From: Lachnospiraceae bacterium | Lineage (GTDB): Bacteria; Bacillota; Clostridia; Lachnospirales; Lachnospiraceae | Direction of reading: 5' to 3' | Length of the DNA: 64,000 nt | Assembly: GCA_009774245.1 (NCBI GenBank) | Contig: VSNM01000018.1 | Location: 16,884-80,883, forward strand | Shown: in pieces, positions 8,870 through 17,655 of the stretch | Layout: each line of letters opens with the position of its first letter | How positions within the stretch are numbered: position 1 is the stretch's first letter | The notes under the pieces: model-generated | Databases searched by the model: none | What the model was told of the DNA's origin: nothing | Seen by the model: the letters and a program-made list of their open reading frames with translations, nothing else | Program-made: the position numbers and the translations under genes

Positions 8870-9313
8870 ATGAACAACTGCACATGTACTCCGGAATCCC
8901 TTGCCATGGGTTCATTTCCGATACAGAAGTGGTGTGAACCTTATGAGCTGGATTCCGCTTTATATAACGGCACGATCTTCCCGTGCCTAAACATGAACTT
9001 CTACGCCGCGGAGGACATCCCGTGTCCATTCTGCGACAAGTCAGCAGTGTCAGAGCGCGAAAAGGCGATGAACGAGATCGACGCGGTCGGTTTCGCGATC
9101 AACGACCTGACACTCTATCTCGACACGCATCCCGACTGCCAGCACGGCATCAGGCTGATGCATGAACTGTTACAGAAACGTCTGGACACGCTTGCCGACT
9201 ACGCCGCGAAATACAACGCGCTGACACAGCTGTCAGTCATCACGGGTAAACCGGAATCCGACAAGTATGAATGGGGCGAAGGTCCCATGCCCTGGGAAGG
9301 AGGACTGATCTAA
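8870..9313 (+). CDS. cotJB: Fused spore-coat protein CotJA-CotJB
   Basis: The protein has 147 residues. Residues 1-50 match CotJA (PIQKWCEPYELDSALYNGTI, then FPCLNM). Residues 60-147 match CotJB (EIDAVGFAINDLTLYLDTHP and the C-terminal WGEGPMPWEGGLI). In Bacillus these are separate small proteins of the inner spore coat; here one reading frame encodes both. Start 8870 is chosen because GGAGGTTTTT directly precedes it; two in-frame ATGs further upstream lack a ribosome site. The stop overlaps the cotJC start (TAATG). Confidence 0.88.
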   Translation: MNNCTCTPESLAMGSFPIQKWCEPYELDSALYNGTIFPCLNMNFYAAEDIPCPFCDKSAVSEREKAMNEIDAVGFAINDLTLYLDTHPDCQHGIRLMHELLQKRLDTLADYAAKYNALTQLSVITGKPESDKYEWGEGPMPWEGGLI

Positions 9314-9930
9314 TGTGGGCTTATGAGAAACGTTTACAATATCCTGTGAAAATTAAGAAAACCTGTCCCAAGACGGCGCAGCTGATCATCAGCCAGTACG
9401 GCGGCCCGGACGGCGAACTCTCCGCGTCGATGCGCTACCTGGCGCAGCGCTATTCCATGCCGGTCAAGAAGGTGGGCGGACTGCTGACTGACATCGGCAC
9501 GGAGGAGATCAACCACATGGAAATCATCTGTTCCATCGTCTACCAGCTGACCAGGAACCTGACACCGGAGCAGGCAAAAACTGCTGGTTTTGACGCTTAC
9601 TATATCGACCATACGGCCGGCCTATGGCCTCAGGCAGCGGCGGGCGTTCCCTTTACATCGCTGGAGTTCCAGTCCAAGGGCGATGCCTTCGCGGACTTGT
9701 ACGAGGATCTTGCCGCCGAGCAGAAGGCGCGCACGGTCTACGAAAATCTCCTTCGTGTCATTGACGACCCTGATGTCAGGGCGCCGCTGAAATTCCTCCG
9801 GGAACGCGAGATTGTCCATTTTCACCGCTTCGGCGAGGCGATCGAGATGACGAAGGAAAAACTGGATTCAAAGAATTTCTATTATTTTAATCCGGAATTT
9901 GACAAGAAAATGTTTGACAATAAGCTGTAG
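9313..9930 (+). CDS. cotJC: CotJC, manganese-catalase-family spore coat protein
   Basis: The 205-residue protein belongs to the di-manganese catalase/ferritin-like family. Helical motifs hold likely metal ligands: GTEEINHMEII, DLYEDLAAEQKAR and REREIVHFHRFGEAI supply the expected Glu and His residues. CotJC is a spore-coat component that may remove peroxide. The ATG overlaps the CotJA-JB stop by one base, so the two are coupled. A strong hairpin ends the operon 11 bases downstream. Confidence 0.92.
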   Translation: MWAYEKRLQYPVKIKKTCPKTAQLIISQYGGPDGELSASMRYLAQRYSMPVKKVGGLLTDIGTEEINHMEIICSIVYQLTRNLTPEQAKTAGFDAYYIDHTAGLWPQAAAGVPFTSLEFQSKGDAFADLYEDLAAEQKARTVYENLLRVIDDPDVRAPLKFLREREIVHFHRFGEAIEMTKEKLDSKNFYYFNPEFDKKMFDNKL

Positions 9931-9940
9931 GATAGCGCAA

Positions 9941-9975
9941 CAGAAAAAGACCACCGCTGACGCGGTGGTCTCTGT
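9941..9975 (+). terminator. Terminator between cotJC and the convergent amidase gene
   Basis: AGACCACCGC and GCGGTGGTCT pair around TGAC (9948-9971). The stem is GC-rich. It sits between converging stops and may serve both; an A-run on the left supplies U residues to the minus-strand transcript. Confidence 0.8.
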
Positions 9976-9977
9976 TA

Positions 9978-11408
9978 TCAAAATACAGAATCCTTAAAAT
10001 GAATCGGTTCTACCTCCTCGCTGAGCGGCCGCATCTCGTACTCGGGAAAGCTGTCGAGCAGGTCTTCCAGGATCTCGCCTGTACTGTATACGACATCGTG
10101 CGCGAGCAGGATCACTTTTCTGCGTCCCAGTGTCGTCCTGACACCGTTGGCAACGAGCTGCGTGGGTTCTGTGCCTGCCACCGCATCCTCGATACTTGCA
10201 TTCCAGTCGTAGTAGACATAGCCCTGTCTGGTCATCTCCTCGATAATCTCTGCATAAACCTTGTCATTGTAGCTGTTGATGCTGCCGCCCGGAAAACGAA
10301 ACAGCACCGCCTCTACGCCGGTCACTTCATAGACAACCCTGCGCGCATGCTCGAAATCCTCCACATAGCTCTCCGCACTCCGGTACAGATTCTGGTAGTC
10401 ATGGTTATAACAATGGATTCCTATGGTATGCCCCTCCGCCACAATCCGCCGCGCGATCTCCGGATACTTCTCCACATTCTCGCCGACAAGGAAAAAGGTC
10501 GCCTTGATGTTCCTCTTCTTCAGGATATCCAGCACTCTCGCCGTGTTCTCCTCCGATGGTCCATCATCAAACGTCAGATACATTGTCTTGGGGTGAAAAT
10601 AGTATTCGATTCCCTGCACGATACCCGACGCGAGCTTCTCCTGATACTCCTGTGACACGAGTCTGGCACGTTCCTCCTTGTTGCTCAGGAATCCGGTCTC
10701 AATCAGGCAGGCGGGCATCTGCGTGCTGCCTGTCACATAAAAATCCGCATCTCCCCGTACTTCCCGTTCCACTGCTCCTGTACTCCGCGCCGTCTGCTGA
10801 GAGACAAGCAATGCCAGCCGCCTGCTGTCGCGCTGCGCGTCTGTGCCGTCATACCACACCTCCATGCCGCCCACACTCTTTACATCCGAAAAATTCTGAT
10901 GAATACTGATGTAGATATCCGCGTTGGTACTGTTAGCGCTCTTCACCCTGTCCTCTATTGCGACATAGACATCGTCACTGCGCGACATCACAACCTCATA
11001 ACCTGATTTTTCCAGCTTGTCCTGCACCAGTCCGGCAATGGACAGGTTGATGTTCTTCTCGATGATATCGCCCTCAAAACAGCCGCCGTCATTCCCACCG
11101 TGTCCGGCATCAATAAATACCACCGGCGTCGCTTCCTGTAGTACCTCCTTCTCCTCTACAGCCGGTCCCTGTGCCGGCTGCTCTTCCACCTTTTCATGCA
11201 GATCAATCTCAACGACTTCCTTCGCTTTTTTCTCCGGCGTCGCCCAGACCTCAATCGGCAGGACCTTGTCCGACAAAATCAGGGCCAGCACTGCCACGCC
11301 CACAACCAACGCAGCTGTCAGCACCGCCCTGCGCATCCGCCTTTTATTCCTGCTTTGCTGTTCACAATACTCTGAATACCTCTGTCCAAATGACCTTCCC
11401 TCGTACAT
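9978..11408 (-). CDS. Bifunctional N-acetylmuramoyl-L-alanine amidase / polysaccharide deacetylase
   Basis: This 476-residue membrane-anchored cell-wall enzyme has one transmembrane segment near residues 28-46. An Amidase_3 domain (about 95-265) contains IDAGHGGNDGG, IIEKNINLSI, IYISIHQNF and CLIETGFLSNKEER, giving the zinc ligands and catalytic Glu. A NodB deacetylase domain (about 272-450) contains MYLTFDDGPS, GIHCYNHDY, FRFPGGSIN and VILLAHD. It would cut the stem peptide from muramic acid and de-N-acetylate glycan. Both active sites look intact. Placing the two activities in one chain is uncommon. Its position beside cotJ may reflect spore cortex work, but that is only inference. Confidence 0.9.
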   Translation of the reverse strand: MYEGRSFGQRYSEYCEQQSRNKRRMRRAVLTAALVVGVAVLALILSDKVLPIEVWATPEKKAKEVVEIDLHEKVEEQPAQGPAVEEKEVLQEATPVVFIDAGHGGNDGGCFEGDIIEKNINLSIAGLVQDKLEKSGYEVVMSRSDDVYVAIEDRVKSANSTNADIYISIHQNFSDVKSVGGMEVWYDGTDAQRDSRRLALLVSQQTARSTGAVEREVRGDADFYVTGSTQMPACLIETGFLSNKEERARLVSQEYQEKLASGIVQGIEYYFHPKTMYLTFDDGPSEENTARVLDILKKRNIKATFFLVGENVEKYPEIARRIVAEGHTIGIHCYNHDYQNLYRSAESYVEDFEHARRVVYEVTGVEAVLFRFPGGSINSYNDKVYAEIIEEMTRQGYVYYDWNASIEDAVAGTEPTQLVANGVRTTLGRRKVILLAHDVVYSTGEILEDLLDSFPEYEMRPLSEEVEPIHFKDSVF

Positions 11409-11594
11409 TCCTGACTACACCTTCCTCTTTCGTCTTGTTCTTTTCTTATTTCCATAATTCCAGTTTAAAAGAACGGTGCATCATATTATCATCATTTTTG
11501 TATCAAAGTACCATCATTTTTGCATCAGATTTGCATACTTTACAATTTTATTTCTATTTTATTACTATTTCATTTCATTTTCATTGCAAACTCG

Positions 11595-12425
11595 TTATGA
11601 AATTTTTAAAAACAGTTCATTAATTCCTTCATAGTATCCGACTGTGACGATCGTCCTGCCATCGCCCATGTCAGAAAAGACATACTTTTTGAAATACGGC
11701 GTCGGCTCCAGCAGTGGATTATCCGATTCATATGCGGCCGGAACGCCCAGCCCCATATATGCTGCCCACGCCTCGATGATGGCATCTGTGTCAATATCCC
11801 TCCACAAAAGTGCGGTCCTCGCATAAAATTCATAGATTTTGCCGTCGTCCGCGTCAATGTAGGCATCGATCAGCCTGTTTTCCTTGTCCGCATTTTTCTG
11901 ACTGTTGGACAGCTCTATCTTCCAGACTGCCACATTGCTGCGCGGCTCCAGCACATCGATCGCGGAGTAAAGCGTCGCATTGTAGGACGCCTCATTCACA
12001 TCCCTTACCTCCTCCGGCAGGATATTGAGCTCCTTCAGCTCTGCTATCCCCTCATTGCAGATATCATAGACCTCCTCATCTGTAATCTCCCTGCCCGATG
12101 AGCCATTGTACTTGCGCACAAATGCGTAGGAACCTTCCAAATCCTCATAGCCCAGATCTGCATTTCCGGCATAAAAAGTCAGCGCATTCTGTTCCCCCTC
12201 GGAGAGCGCCTGACTTCCGAGACACCTCGACAGGAGATAAAGCTTTTCATTCGCGTTCATCTGGTAACGGTAGCCCTCTCCGGCCTCCATCACCAGCTCA
12301 ATATGCGGTTTGTTCAAAATTCCTCTGTCCTTGTAACTGGCAAACGCCTCCGGTCCCCATATGGAGATCGCGATCACAAGCACGACGATCAGGAAGATTG
12401 AGACATATCGCGTTGTGTTTCTCAT
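11595..12425 (-). CDS. Membrane-anchored extracytoplasmic protein of a two-component operon
   Basis: The 276-residue protein has an N-terminal membrane helix (residues 8-25) and a soluble exterior part. Near residues 195-225 VWKIELSNSQ...LIDAYIDADDGKIYEFYART resembles a PepSY-like fold, but the match is weak. The start overlaps the histidine kinase stop (ATGA), so it is translated with the kinase; such proteins often tune the sensor. There is no confident family. The start at 12425 is preferred over a longer reading that runs back into the kinase gene. Confidence 0.7.
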   Translation of the reverse strand: MRNTTRYVSIFLIVVLVIAISIWGPEAFASYKDRGILNKPHIELVMEAGEGYRYQMNANEKLYLLSRCLGSQALSEGEQNALTFYAGNADLGYEDLEGSYAFVRKYNGSSGREITDEEVYDICNEGIAELKELNILPEEVRDVNEASYNATLYSAIDVLEPRSNVAVWKIELSNSQKNADKENRLIDAYIDADDGKIYEFYARTALLWRDIDTDAIIEAWAAYMGLGVPAAYESDNPLLEPTPYFKKYVFSDMGDGRTIVTVGYYEGINELFLKIS

Positions 12426-13825
12426 GAATTGTCCTCCAAAGTAAATCCGATGCACGAGCCTTTGCCCTGCTCGCTCTGTATCGTCAGCGCGCTGTGATGA
12501 ATCTTTAGTATCTCCTCGCACAGCGCAAGTCCGAGCCCCGCGCCATTTTTGCTCCTTGAGCGGGATTTGTCAACCATGTAAAACGCCTTGGTGATCTTGC
12601 GCTGCTCCTCGGGCGGAATGCCGATTCCCTCATCCTCGACCTCAAAGCGGTACCCTGTATCAAGCTTCCTGCCCCTGACTGTGACTTTGCTCCCCGTCTC
12701 CGACGCCTTGCAGGCATTGTCGATCAGGTTGACAAGCACCGTCTTGATCAGATTAACCTCCGCAAACACGATATCATCATCGTAGGTAAACGCAAACTGC
12801 ATTCCGCGGTTCTCCTCCGCAAACATCCCCTGCAGATACTGGAAAATCTCCGCGGTACGCACCGCGCTCAGCTCCGCCTCATCCTTCTTTGCCACGATGA
12901 TGTCCAGCAGGCGGAATGACATCGCCTCGAGGCGCTTTCCCTCTGTGTAGATGTAGTTGGCAGACAGAAAGCTCTTCTCCTCGTCCAGCTTGTGGGAGCG
13001 CAGCATGTCCGCATAACCGATAATCGCGGTGAGCGGCGTCTTGAGCTCATGGGCAAAGGCGCCCATAAACTCCTCCTTCGCCTCGTTCTCCTCCTCGAGC
13101 TTCTCGATATTTTCCTCCAGCGCATTCGCCATATCATTGAAGGCACACGTCAATTGTCCCAGCTCGTCGTTGCTCACCTGCCTTGCCCGATATGCATAAT
13201 CCCCCGCCGACATCCTTATCGTGGCCCTGGTAAGCAGCCGGATTGGCTTGGTCAGAAGGGATGCGATGAAATGCATGATCACTGTTCCGAGCAACAGCAT
13301 GGTGAGTGTCACCTTCCGATACAGCGAAAATCCCATCGCACGCTCTGTGAACACATCAGAGACATCCTTCATCGTTTCCAGATAGAGGATTGTGCCGAGT
13401 GAACTGATCGCCACACAGGTGTGAATGTAATAGCCGTCCGGCGTCTCGATGACGCGGTATGTCTTGGTATCTGTCCAGGTCTGCTGCAGGAGCTCCTCGT
13501 CCGCGATAAACCCATCACTCGTGTGCAGTATCTCTTTCTGCTCATTGGCAATCCTGATCAGACGGTTGGTGCTGCGCCCTCCCCGCTCAAGGTTTGATGC
13601 GATCTCCTCCACCGTGCTGTCGGGAAGCACTCTGTATACCGCCGGCACATTGAGGACAGCCGTCTCAAAGGCAAAGCTCAGGATACTGCTCTCATCGACA
13701 GCCTGTCCTACCTCCCGCTCCAGCGACGTCTCAAACACGTAGTTTACAAAATAAAATCCGCTAAACCCCAGCGCCAGCGCCATGACAACGACGGTTGATA
13801 ATAGTAGCTTCAGTGATATTTTCAT
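12422..13825 (-). CDS. Sensor histidine kinase with HAMP domain
   Basis: The 467-residue membrane kinase has TM1 at about residues 5-27, an extracytoplasmic sensor of about 140 residues, and TM2 near 172-192. A HAMP linker follows, then the HisKA box FAHELKTPLTAIIGYADM near residue 255, then a HATPase region with NLIDNACKA, VEDEGIGIP and KNGAGLGLALCEEI. It would phosphorylate the response regulator encoded 3 bases upstream. The ligand is unknown; the two exported proteins in the same operon are candidates to deliver or modulate the signal. Confidence 0.93.
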   Translation of the reverse strand: MKISLKLLLSTVVVMALALGFSGFYFVNYVFETSLEREVGQAVDESSILSFAFETAVLNVPAVYRVLPDSTVEEIASNLERGGRSTNRLIRIANEQKEILHTSDGFIADEELLQQTWTDTKTYRVIETPDGYYIHTCVAISSLGTILYLETMKDVSDVFTERAMGFSLYRKVTLTMLLLGTVIMHFIASLLTKPIRLLTRATIRMSAGDYAYRARQVSNDELGQLTCAFNDMANALEENIEKLEEENEAKEEFMGAFAHELKTPLTAIIGYADMLRSHKLDEEKSFLSANYIYTEGKRLEAMSFRLLDIIVAKKDEAELSAVRTAEIFQYLQGMFAEENRGMQFAFTYDDDIVFAEVNLIKTVLVNLIDNACKASETGSKVTVRGRKLDTGYRFEVEDEGIGIPPEEQRKITKAFYMVDKSRSRSKNGAGLGLALCEEILKIHHSALTIQSEQGKGSCIGFTLEDNS

Positions 13826-13828
13826 TGT

Positions 13829-14488
13829 CTAATCCGATACCTCCAGGCGGTAGCCCACCTTGTACACTGCCACCAGACTGTGCTCCCAGCCCAGCTTCTT
13901 TCTCAGGCGCTGGACATGCAGATCCAATGTGCGGCTGTCGGCAAAATACTCGCCCTCCCACACCTTTTCATATAAGGTCTCGCGAAACAGCGCCACATTT
14001 TTATTTTTCATAAACAGCACCAGCAATCCAAACTCCTTGTTGGTCAGCTCGACCGGTTTCTTCCCTTTCATTACGCGGTGCGCCTCCATATCGACGGTCA
14101 CATCCCCCGCCGTGAGCCGATTCTCCGCCTTATTGTAGCGCCGCAGAACTGCCTCCACGCGCGCGACCAGCTCCACCACATCAAATGGCTTGACAAGATA
14201 ATCATCCGCGCCGAGCTTCAGGCCCTTTACCCTGTTTTTGACCTCGTATTTTGCCGTGATAAAGATCACCGGAATCCCCAGCGGACGAATGTACTCCATG
14301 ACATCATAGCCGTCCGCACCGGGCAGCATGATGTCGAGCAGCACCAGGTCAAACGCTTCCTTTTCGATCAAATCAATTGCCTCCAGGCCATCCTGCACTG
14401 CTGTACAGTGATAGCCAGCGGAGGATAAGTTTAAGTCGATCAGATCACAGATCGGCTTTTCATCGTCAACGATCAATATTCGTATCAT
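13829..14488 (-). CDS. OmpR/PhoB-family response regulator
   Basis: The 219-residue protein has an N-terminal receiver (ILIVDDEKPI, phospho-acceptor Asp in DLVLLDIMLPGADG near residue 53, Lys in YLVKPFD). The C-terminal winged helix contains LTNKEFGLLVLFMKNKN and SRTLDLHVQRLRKKLG. The start at 14488 falls inside the last 23 bases of the upstream gene. Likely partner of the kinase immediately downstream. Confidence 0.93.
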   Translation of the reverse strand: MIRILIVDDEKPICDLIDLNLSSAGYHCTAVQDGLEAIDLIEKEAFDLVLLDIMLPGADGYDVMEYIRPLGIPVIFITAKYEVKNRVKGLKLGADDYLVKPFDVVELVARVEAVLRRYNKAENRLTAGDVTVDMEAHRVMKGKKPVELTNKEFGLLVLFMKNKNVALFRETLYEKVWEGEYFADSRTLDLHVQRLRKKLGWEHSLVAVYKVGYRLEVSD

Positions 14489-15692
14489 CTTCTGTTTTCC
14501 ACCCCCAATAAGCTCTTGCCGTCTCAACAACGGTCTGCATGGTATCCTCCTCGGTACACTGATACGTGTCCTTTATCTCCGTATCCGCCGAAAATCCGCC
14601 CGTTCTCTGGTAATAAATACTGTAATCACTCTTCACAGCCAGCTGATGCTCCTCGTCCTCATAACTGTACTTTGCCAGCACAACGATGTCCTTGAGTCCG
14701 TCGCCGTCAATATCACGACAGTTGATTCCCTTCAGCGCATACAGGTTATCGTACACGCCCATGGGCTGCAGCGCCGACAGGATATCGTCCTGCTCGTTGA
14801 CAAGGTAGATCATGAACACATCATAGTCCGCTATACGGTAGGTTCCCGGCACGACCTGCAGCTTTCCCAGCTTGCCAAAGGTCCTAGTGTAGCACTGCTC
14901 TGTGATAATCTGGAATCCGTGCGCAAGCAGCTCCTGCAGCGTGACAGCCGTATATAAGAATTCTGTGGAATAACCGTCCCGGACAAAAGCTGTGATAGAA
15001 TCTGTGTTCTGATTCATGCCAAATCGGTTAATCTTGTCCGAAATGCGGTAATCCCTGTAAAAGATCAGCCCCTCCGTATCAATCCCCTTCGTGGACTGAA
15101 ACAGAACATCTCCAATCCTGTATTTCTCTCCGTCACCGATCTCGCAGGAAGTGATCAGGATAATGTCTGTCAGCGTATCGCCGTTTAGATCCTGAAAGGC
15201 CACGGAGACCAGCTCCTGCTCGGGCTGCCGCATCTGTCCGAGCACACAGCTGTTGGTCTCAAAGCGGTCTGTCTTATACACAATCCTGCCCTCCCCGTCC
15301 ACAAAAAACAGCGCGAGGCGGTTGTATGTCCTGTCATATGCCGGAATCATCAAAAGCGGCGCTTCCAGACTCATTTTCAGGTCTTTTATATCCGCATCGG
15401 GCTCCGCCTTTATCTGTCTTACCAGTTCGGTCTCCATCTCTTTCTGCCTGTCAATCTCATACTGAACCGGGAAGATATGGACATCCACGGTCTCAAAACC
15501 ATATTCTGTGATATCCTCCCTGTCCTCGACCGCTGCGAAGCGCGCGTTGTACTCCTCGTACAATGCACGGATATTTTCTGTATTTTCAGCAGCGTTTGCA
15601 GACAAATGCGGCATAAACAGCGCCGCGATGCATATTCCACATATTTCAATAATAAGGATTCCCCTCTGAAGCTTCCTCTTTCGTATACTCAT
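14466..15692 (-). CDS. Secreted protein with FG-GAP/VCBS-like repeats, first gene of a two-component operon
   Basis: The 408-residue protein has a signal peptide ending near LSANAA. Two Ca-binding-like repeats, FQDLNGDTLTDIILI near residue 165 and CRDIDGDGLKDIVVL near residue 345, resemble FG-GAP/VCBS blades. The rest is unassigned. It overlaps the response regulator start and heads the operon, so an extracellular sensory or accessory role for the kinase is plausible but not shown. Confidence 0.7.
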   Translation of the reverse strand: MSIRKRKLQRGILIIEICGICIAALFMPHLSANAAENTENIRALYEEYNARFAAVEDREDITEYGFETVDVHIFPVQYEIDRQKEMETELVRQIKAEPDADIKDLKMSLEAPLLMIPAYDRTYNRLALFFVDGEGRIVYKTDRFETNSCVLGQMRQPEQELVSVAFQDLNGDTLTDIILITSCEIGDGEKYRIGDVLFQSTKGIDTEGLIFYRDYRISDKINRFGMNQNTDSITAFVRDGYSTEFLYTAVTLQELLAHGFQIITEQCYTRTFGKLGKLQVVPGTYRIADYDVFMIYLVNEQDDILSALQPMGVYDNLYALKGINCRDIDGDGLKDIVVLAKYSYEDEEHQLAVKSDYSIYYQRTGGFSADTEIKDTYQCTEEDTMQTVVETARAYWGWKTEDDTNIDR

Positions 15693-15789
15693 AAGATGCG
15701 CTTTCCCTTTCTCCTATGCTTATATGTCTATTTATATATTACCACTACCCGAAAACAAATGTAAATAACAGATTTAGGAATAATATTTA

Positions 15790-15819
15790 TTGGAAAACAT
15801 AAGAAACATATGTTATAAT
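15790..15819 (+). promoter_or_regulatory. Candidate housekeeping promoter for the AAA-ATPase-like gene
   Basis: TTGGAA (15790-15795), an 18-base spacer, then a perfect TATAAT (15814-15819) in AT-rich DNA. It would leave an untranslated leader of about 125 bases. Confidence 0.45.
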
Positions 15820-15949
15820 ATCACTGAAACACCCGGACCATGGCAAATGAAAAGAAATTCCTTACAAAAGATAAAGGGCATGATTTGGGTGTATATTTCC
15901 TGTTGAAGAGTATTAGCAAGAAACGGATTTGAAAGGATATGGTGCAGAT

Positions 15950-17650
15950 GTGGACAGCAAAACAATAGTAAACATAGGGGAACAGCGTTTTGACAGGATA
16001 AGGGAAGAGGACAGGTTCTATATCGATAAGACAGGTTTTATCAGGGAATGGTGGAATACCGGATCGACGGTAACACTCATCACACGCCCGCGCCGTTTCG
16101 GCAAGACGCTGAACATGAGCATGACGGAATGCTTTTTTTCCAATAAATATGCAGGCAGGGGAGACCTGTTTGAAGGGCTTGATATCTGGAGTGATGAGAA
16201 ATACAGACAGCTTCAGGGGACATATCCGGTGATTTTTTTAAGCTTTGCGGGGATAAAGGCTACTAGCTGTGACGAGATGAAATACAGGATGACAGAGGTG
16301 GTGGCAAATCTCTACAATGATAATATCAGCATAATGCAGGGAACAGCGTTGTCTCCCAATGAGAAGGAATATTACGAAAGCATAAAGATCGGAATGGATG
16401 ACAGGATAGCCGCGGGAGCGGTTCGCCAGATGGCAAAGTTTATGAACAGCTATTATGGAAAGGCAGTCATTATCCTCCTTGACGAGTACGACACCCCAAT
16501 GCAGGAGGCGTGGCTTGGCGGATACTGGGACGAGGCAGTCAGCTTTTTCAGGAGCTTTTTTGACATGACATTTAAAACGAACCCGTACCTGTACAGGGGC
16601 ATCATTACAGGTATCACAAGAGTCTCAAGAGAGAGCATCTTTTCTGATCTCAACAACCTGGAGGTTGTGACGACGACTTCCAGTGAATATGCCACGTCAT
16701 TTGGTTTCACGGAGGAGGAGGTATTCAGTGCGCTTGATGATATGGGGCTTGGCACTGAGAAGCAGGGTGTGAAACAGTGGTATGACGGTTTTACATTTGG
16801 CAGGTTTACGGACATCTATAATCCGTGGTCGATATCCTCGTTCATAAAGAAAGACGGCCGTTACGCGGCATACTGGGCGAACACGAGCTCAAACGCTCTC
16901 ATAAATTCCCTGATACAGACAGGAAATAAGGAAATCAAGCAGACCATGGAGATACTCATAAAAGGCGGCAGCTTCAAGGCCATGATCGATGAACAGATCG
17001 TGTTCAGCCAGCTGGATGGAAACCCCGATGCAGTCTGGAGCCTGCTGCTGGCGACAGGATACTTGAAGGTTCTCGGGGTGGAGGTTATAGGAGAAGACAA
17101 GGTACAACTTTATACGCTGACGCTCACAAACAGGGAAGTAGTCATTATGTTCAAAAATATGGTAAAGAGTTGGTTTGCAGGCGACACAGGAATCGTGTAC
17201 AATGAGTTCATCAGGGCCATGCTTAACGATAACGTGCGGAAGATGAACACATTTATGAACAAAGTTGCGCTTCATACATTCAGCTCGTTCGACAGCGGAA
17301 ACCATCCATCCGAGGAAACGCAGCCTGAACGATTTTACCATGGCTTTGTGCTTGGCATGGTGGTAAATCTTGCGGACAGGTACAAGGTCCGCTCAAACAG
17401 GGAGAGCGGCTACGGGCGCTATGATGTCATGATCGAGCCGCTTGACAAGACAGAAAAGGCATTTATATTTGAATTTAAAGTCCTGGATGCCGATGATGAG
17501 GAGGAGACGCTTGCGGACACGCTGGCCAATGCCCGCAGGCAGATTGATGAGAAGAACTACGAAGCAGAGCTGATTGCAGAGGGCTTTGCGCCGGAGCAGA
17601 TCAGGAAATACGGATTTGCATTCAAGGGCAAAGAATGCCTGATCGGGTAA
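15950..17650 (+). CDS. AAA-ATPase-like / PD-(D/E)XK nuclease-fold protein
   Basis: About 566 residues. The N-terminal AAA-ATPase_like domain (PF09820 type) has the Walker A variant TRPRRFGKTLNMSM and Walker B VIILLDEYDTPM. The middle includes VKQWYDGFTFG and IYNPWSI, hallmarks of this family. The C-terminus has a nuclease-fold core YGRYDVMIEP...AFIFEFKV. Such proteins are abundant in gut Clostridia and Bacteroidetes; their role is unproven, with mobile-element or defence functions suggested. GTG at 15950 (VDSKTIVNIGEQRF) is preferred as it matches usual N-termini; a TTG at 15929 is the alternative. Intact, unlike the relative at 20.6 kb. Confidence 0.85.
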   Translation: MDSKTIVNIGEQRFDRIREEDRFYIDKTGFIREWWNTGSTVTLITRPRRFGKTLNMSMTECFFSNKYAGRGDLFEGLDIWSDEKYRQLQGTYPVIFLSFAGIKATSCDEMKYRMTEVVANLYNDNISIMQGTALSPNEKEYYESIKIGMDDRIAAGAVRQMAKFMNSYYGKAVIILLDEYDTPMQEAWLGGYWDEAVSFFRSFFDMTFKTNPYLYRGIITGITRVSRESIFSDLNNLEVVTTTSSEYATSFGFTEEEVFSALDDMGLGTEKQGVKQWYDGFTFGRFTDIYNPWSISSFIKKDGRYAAYWANTSSNALINSLIQTGNKEIKQTMEILIKGGSFKAMIDEQIVFSQLDGNPDAVWSLLLATGYLKVLGVEVIGEDKVQLYTLTLTNREVVIMFKNMVKSWFAGDTGIVYNEFIRAMLNDNVRKMNTFMNKVALHTFSSFDSGNHPSEETQPERFYHGFVLGMVVNLADRYKVRSNRESGYGRYDVMIEPLDKTEKAFIFEFKVLDADDEEETLADTLANARRQIDEKNYEAELIAEGFAPEQIRKYGFAFKGKECLIG

Positions 17651-17655
17651 TACAG

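Noticed and set aside
9999..10655. 218-codon plus-strand frame opposite the amidase/deacetylase gene
   Set aside because: Antisense to catalytic motifs; no ribosome site or recognisable domain.
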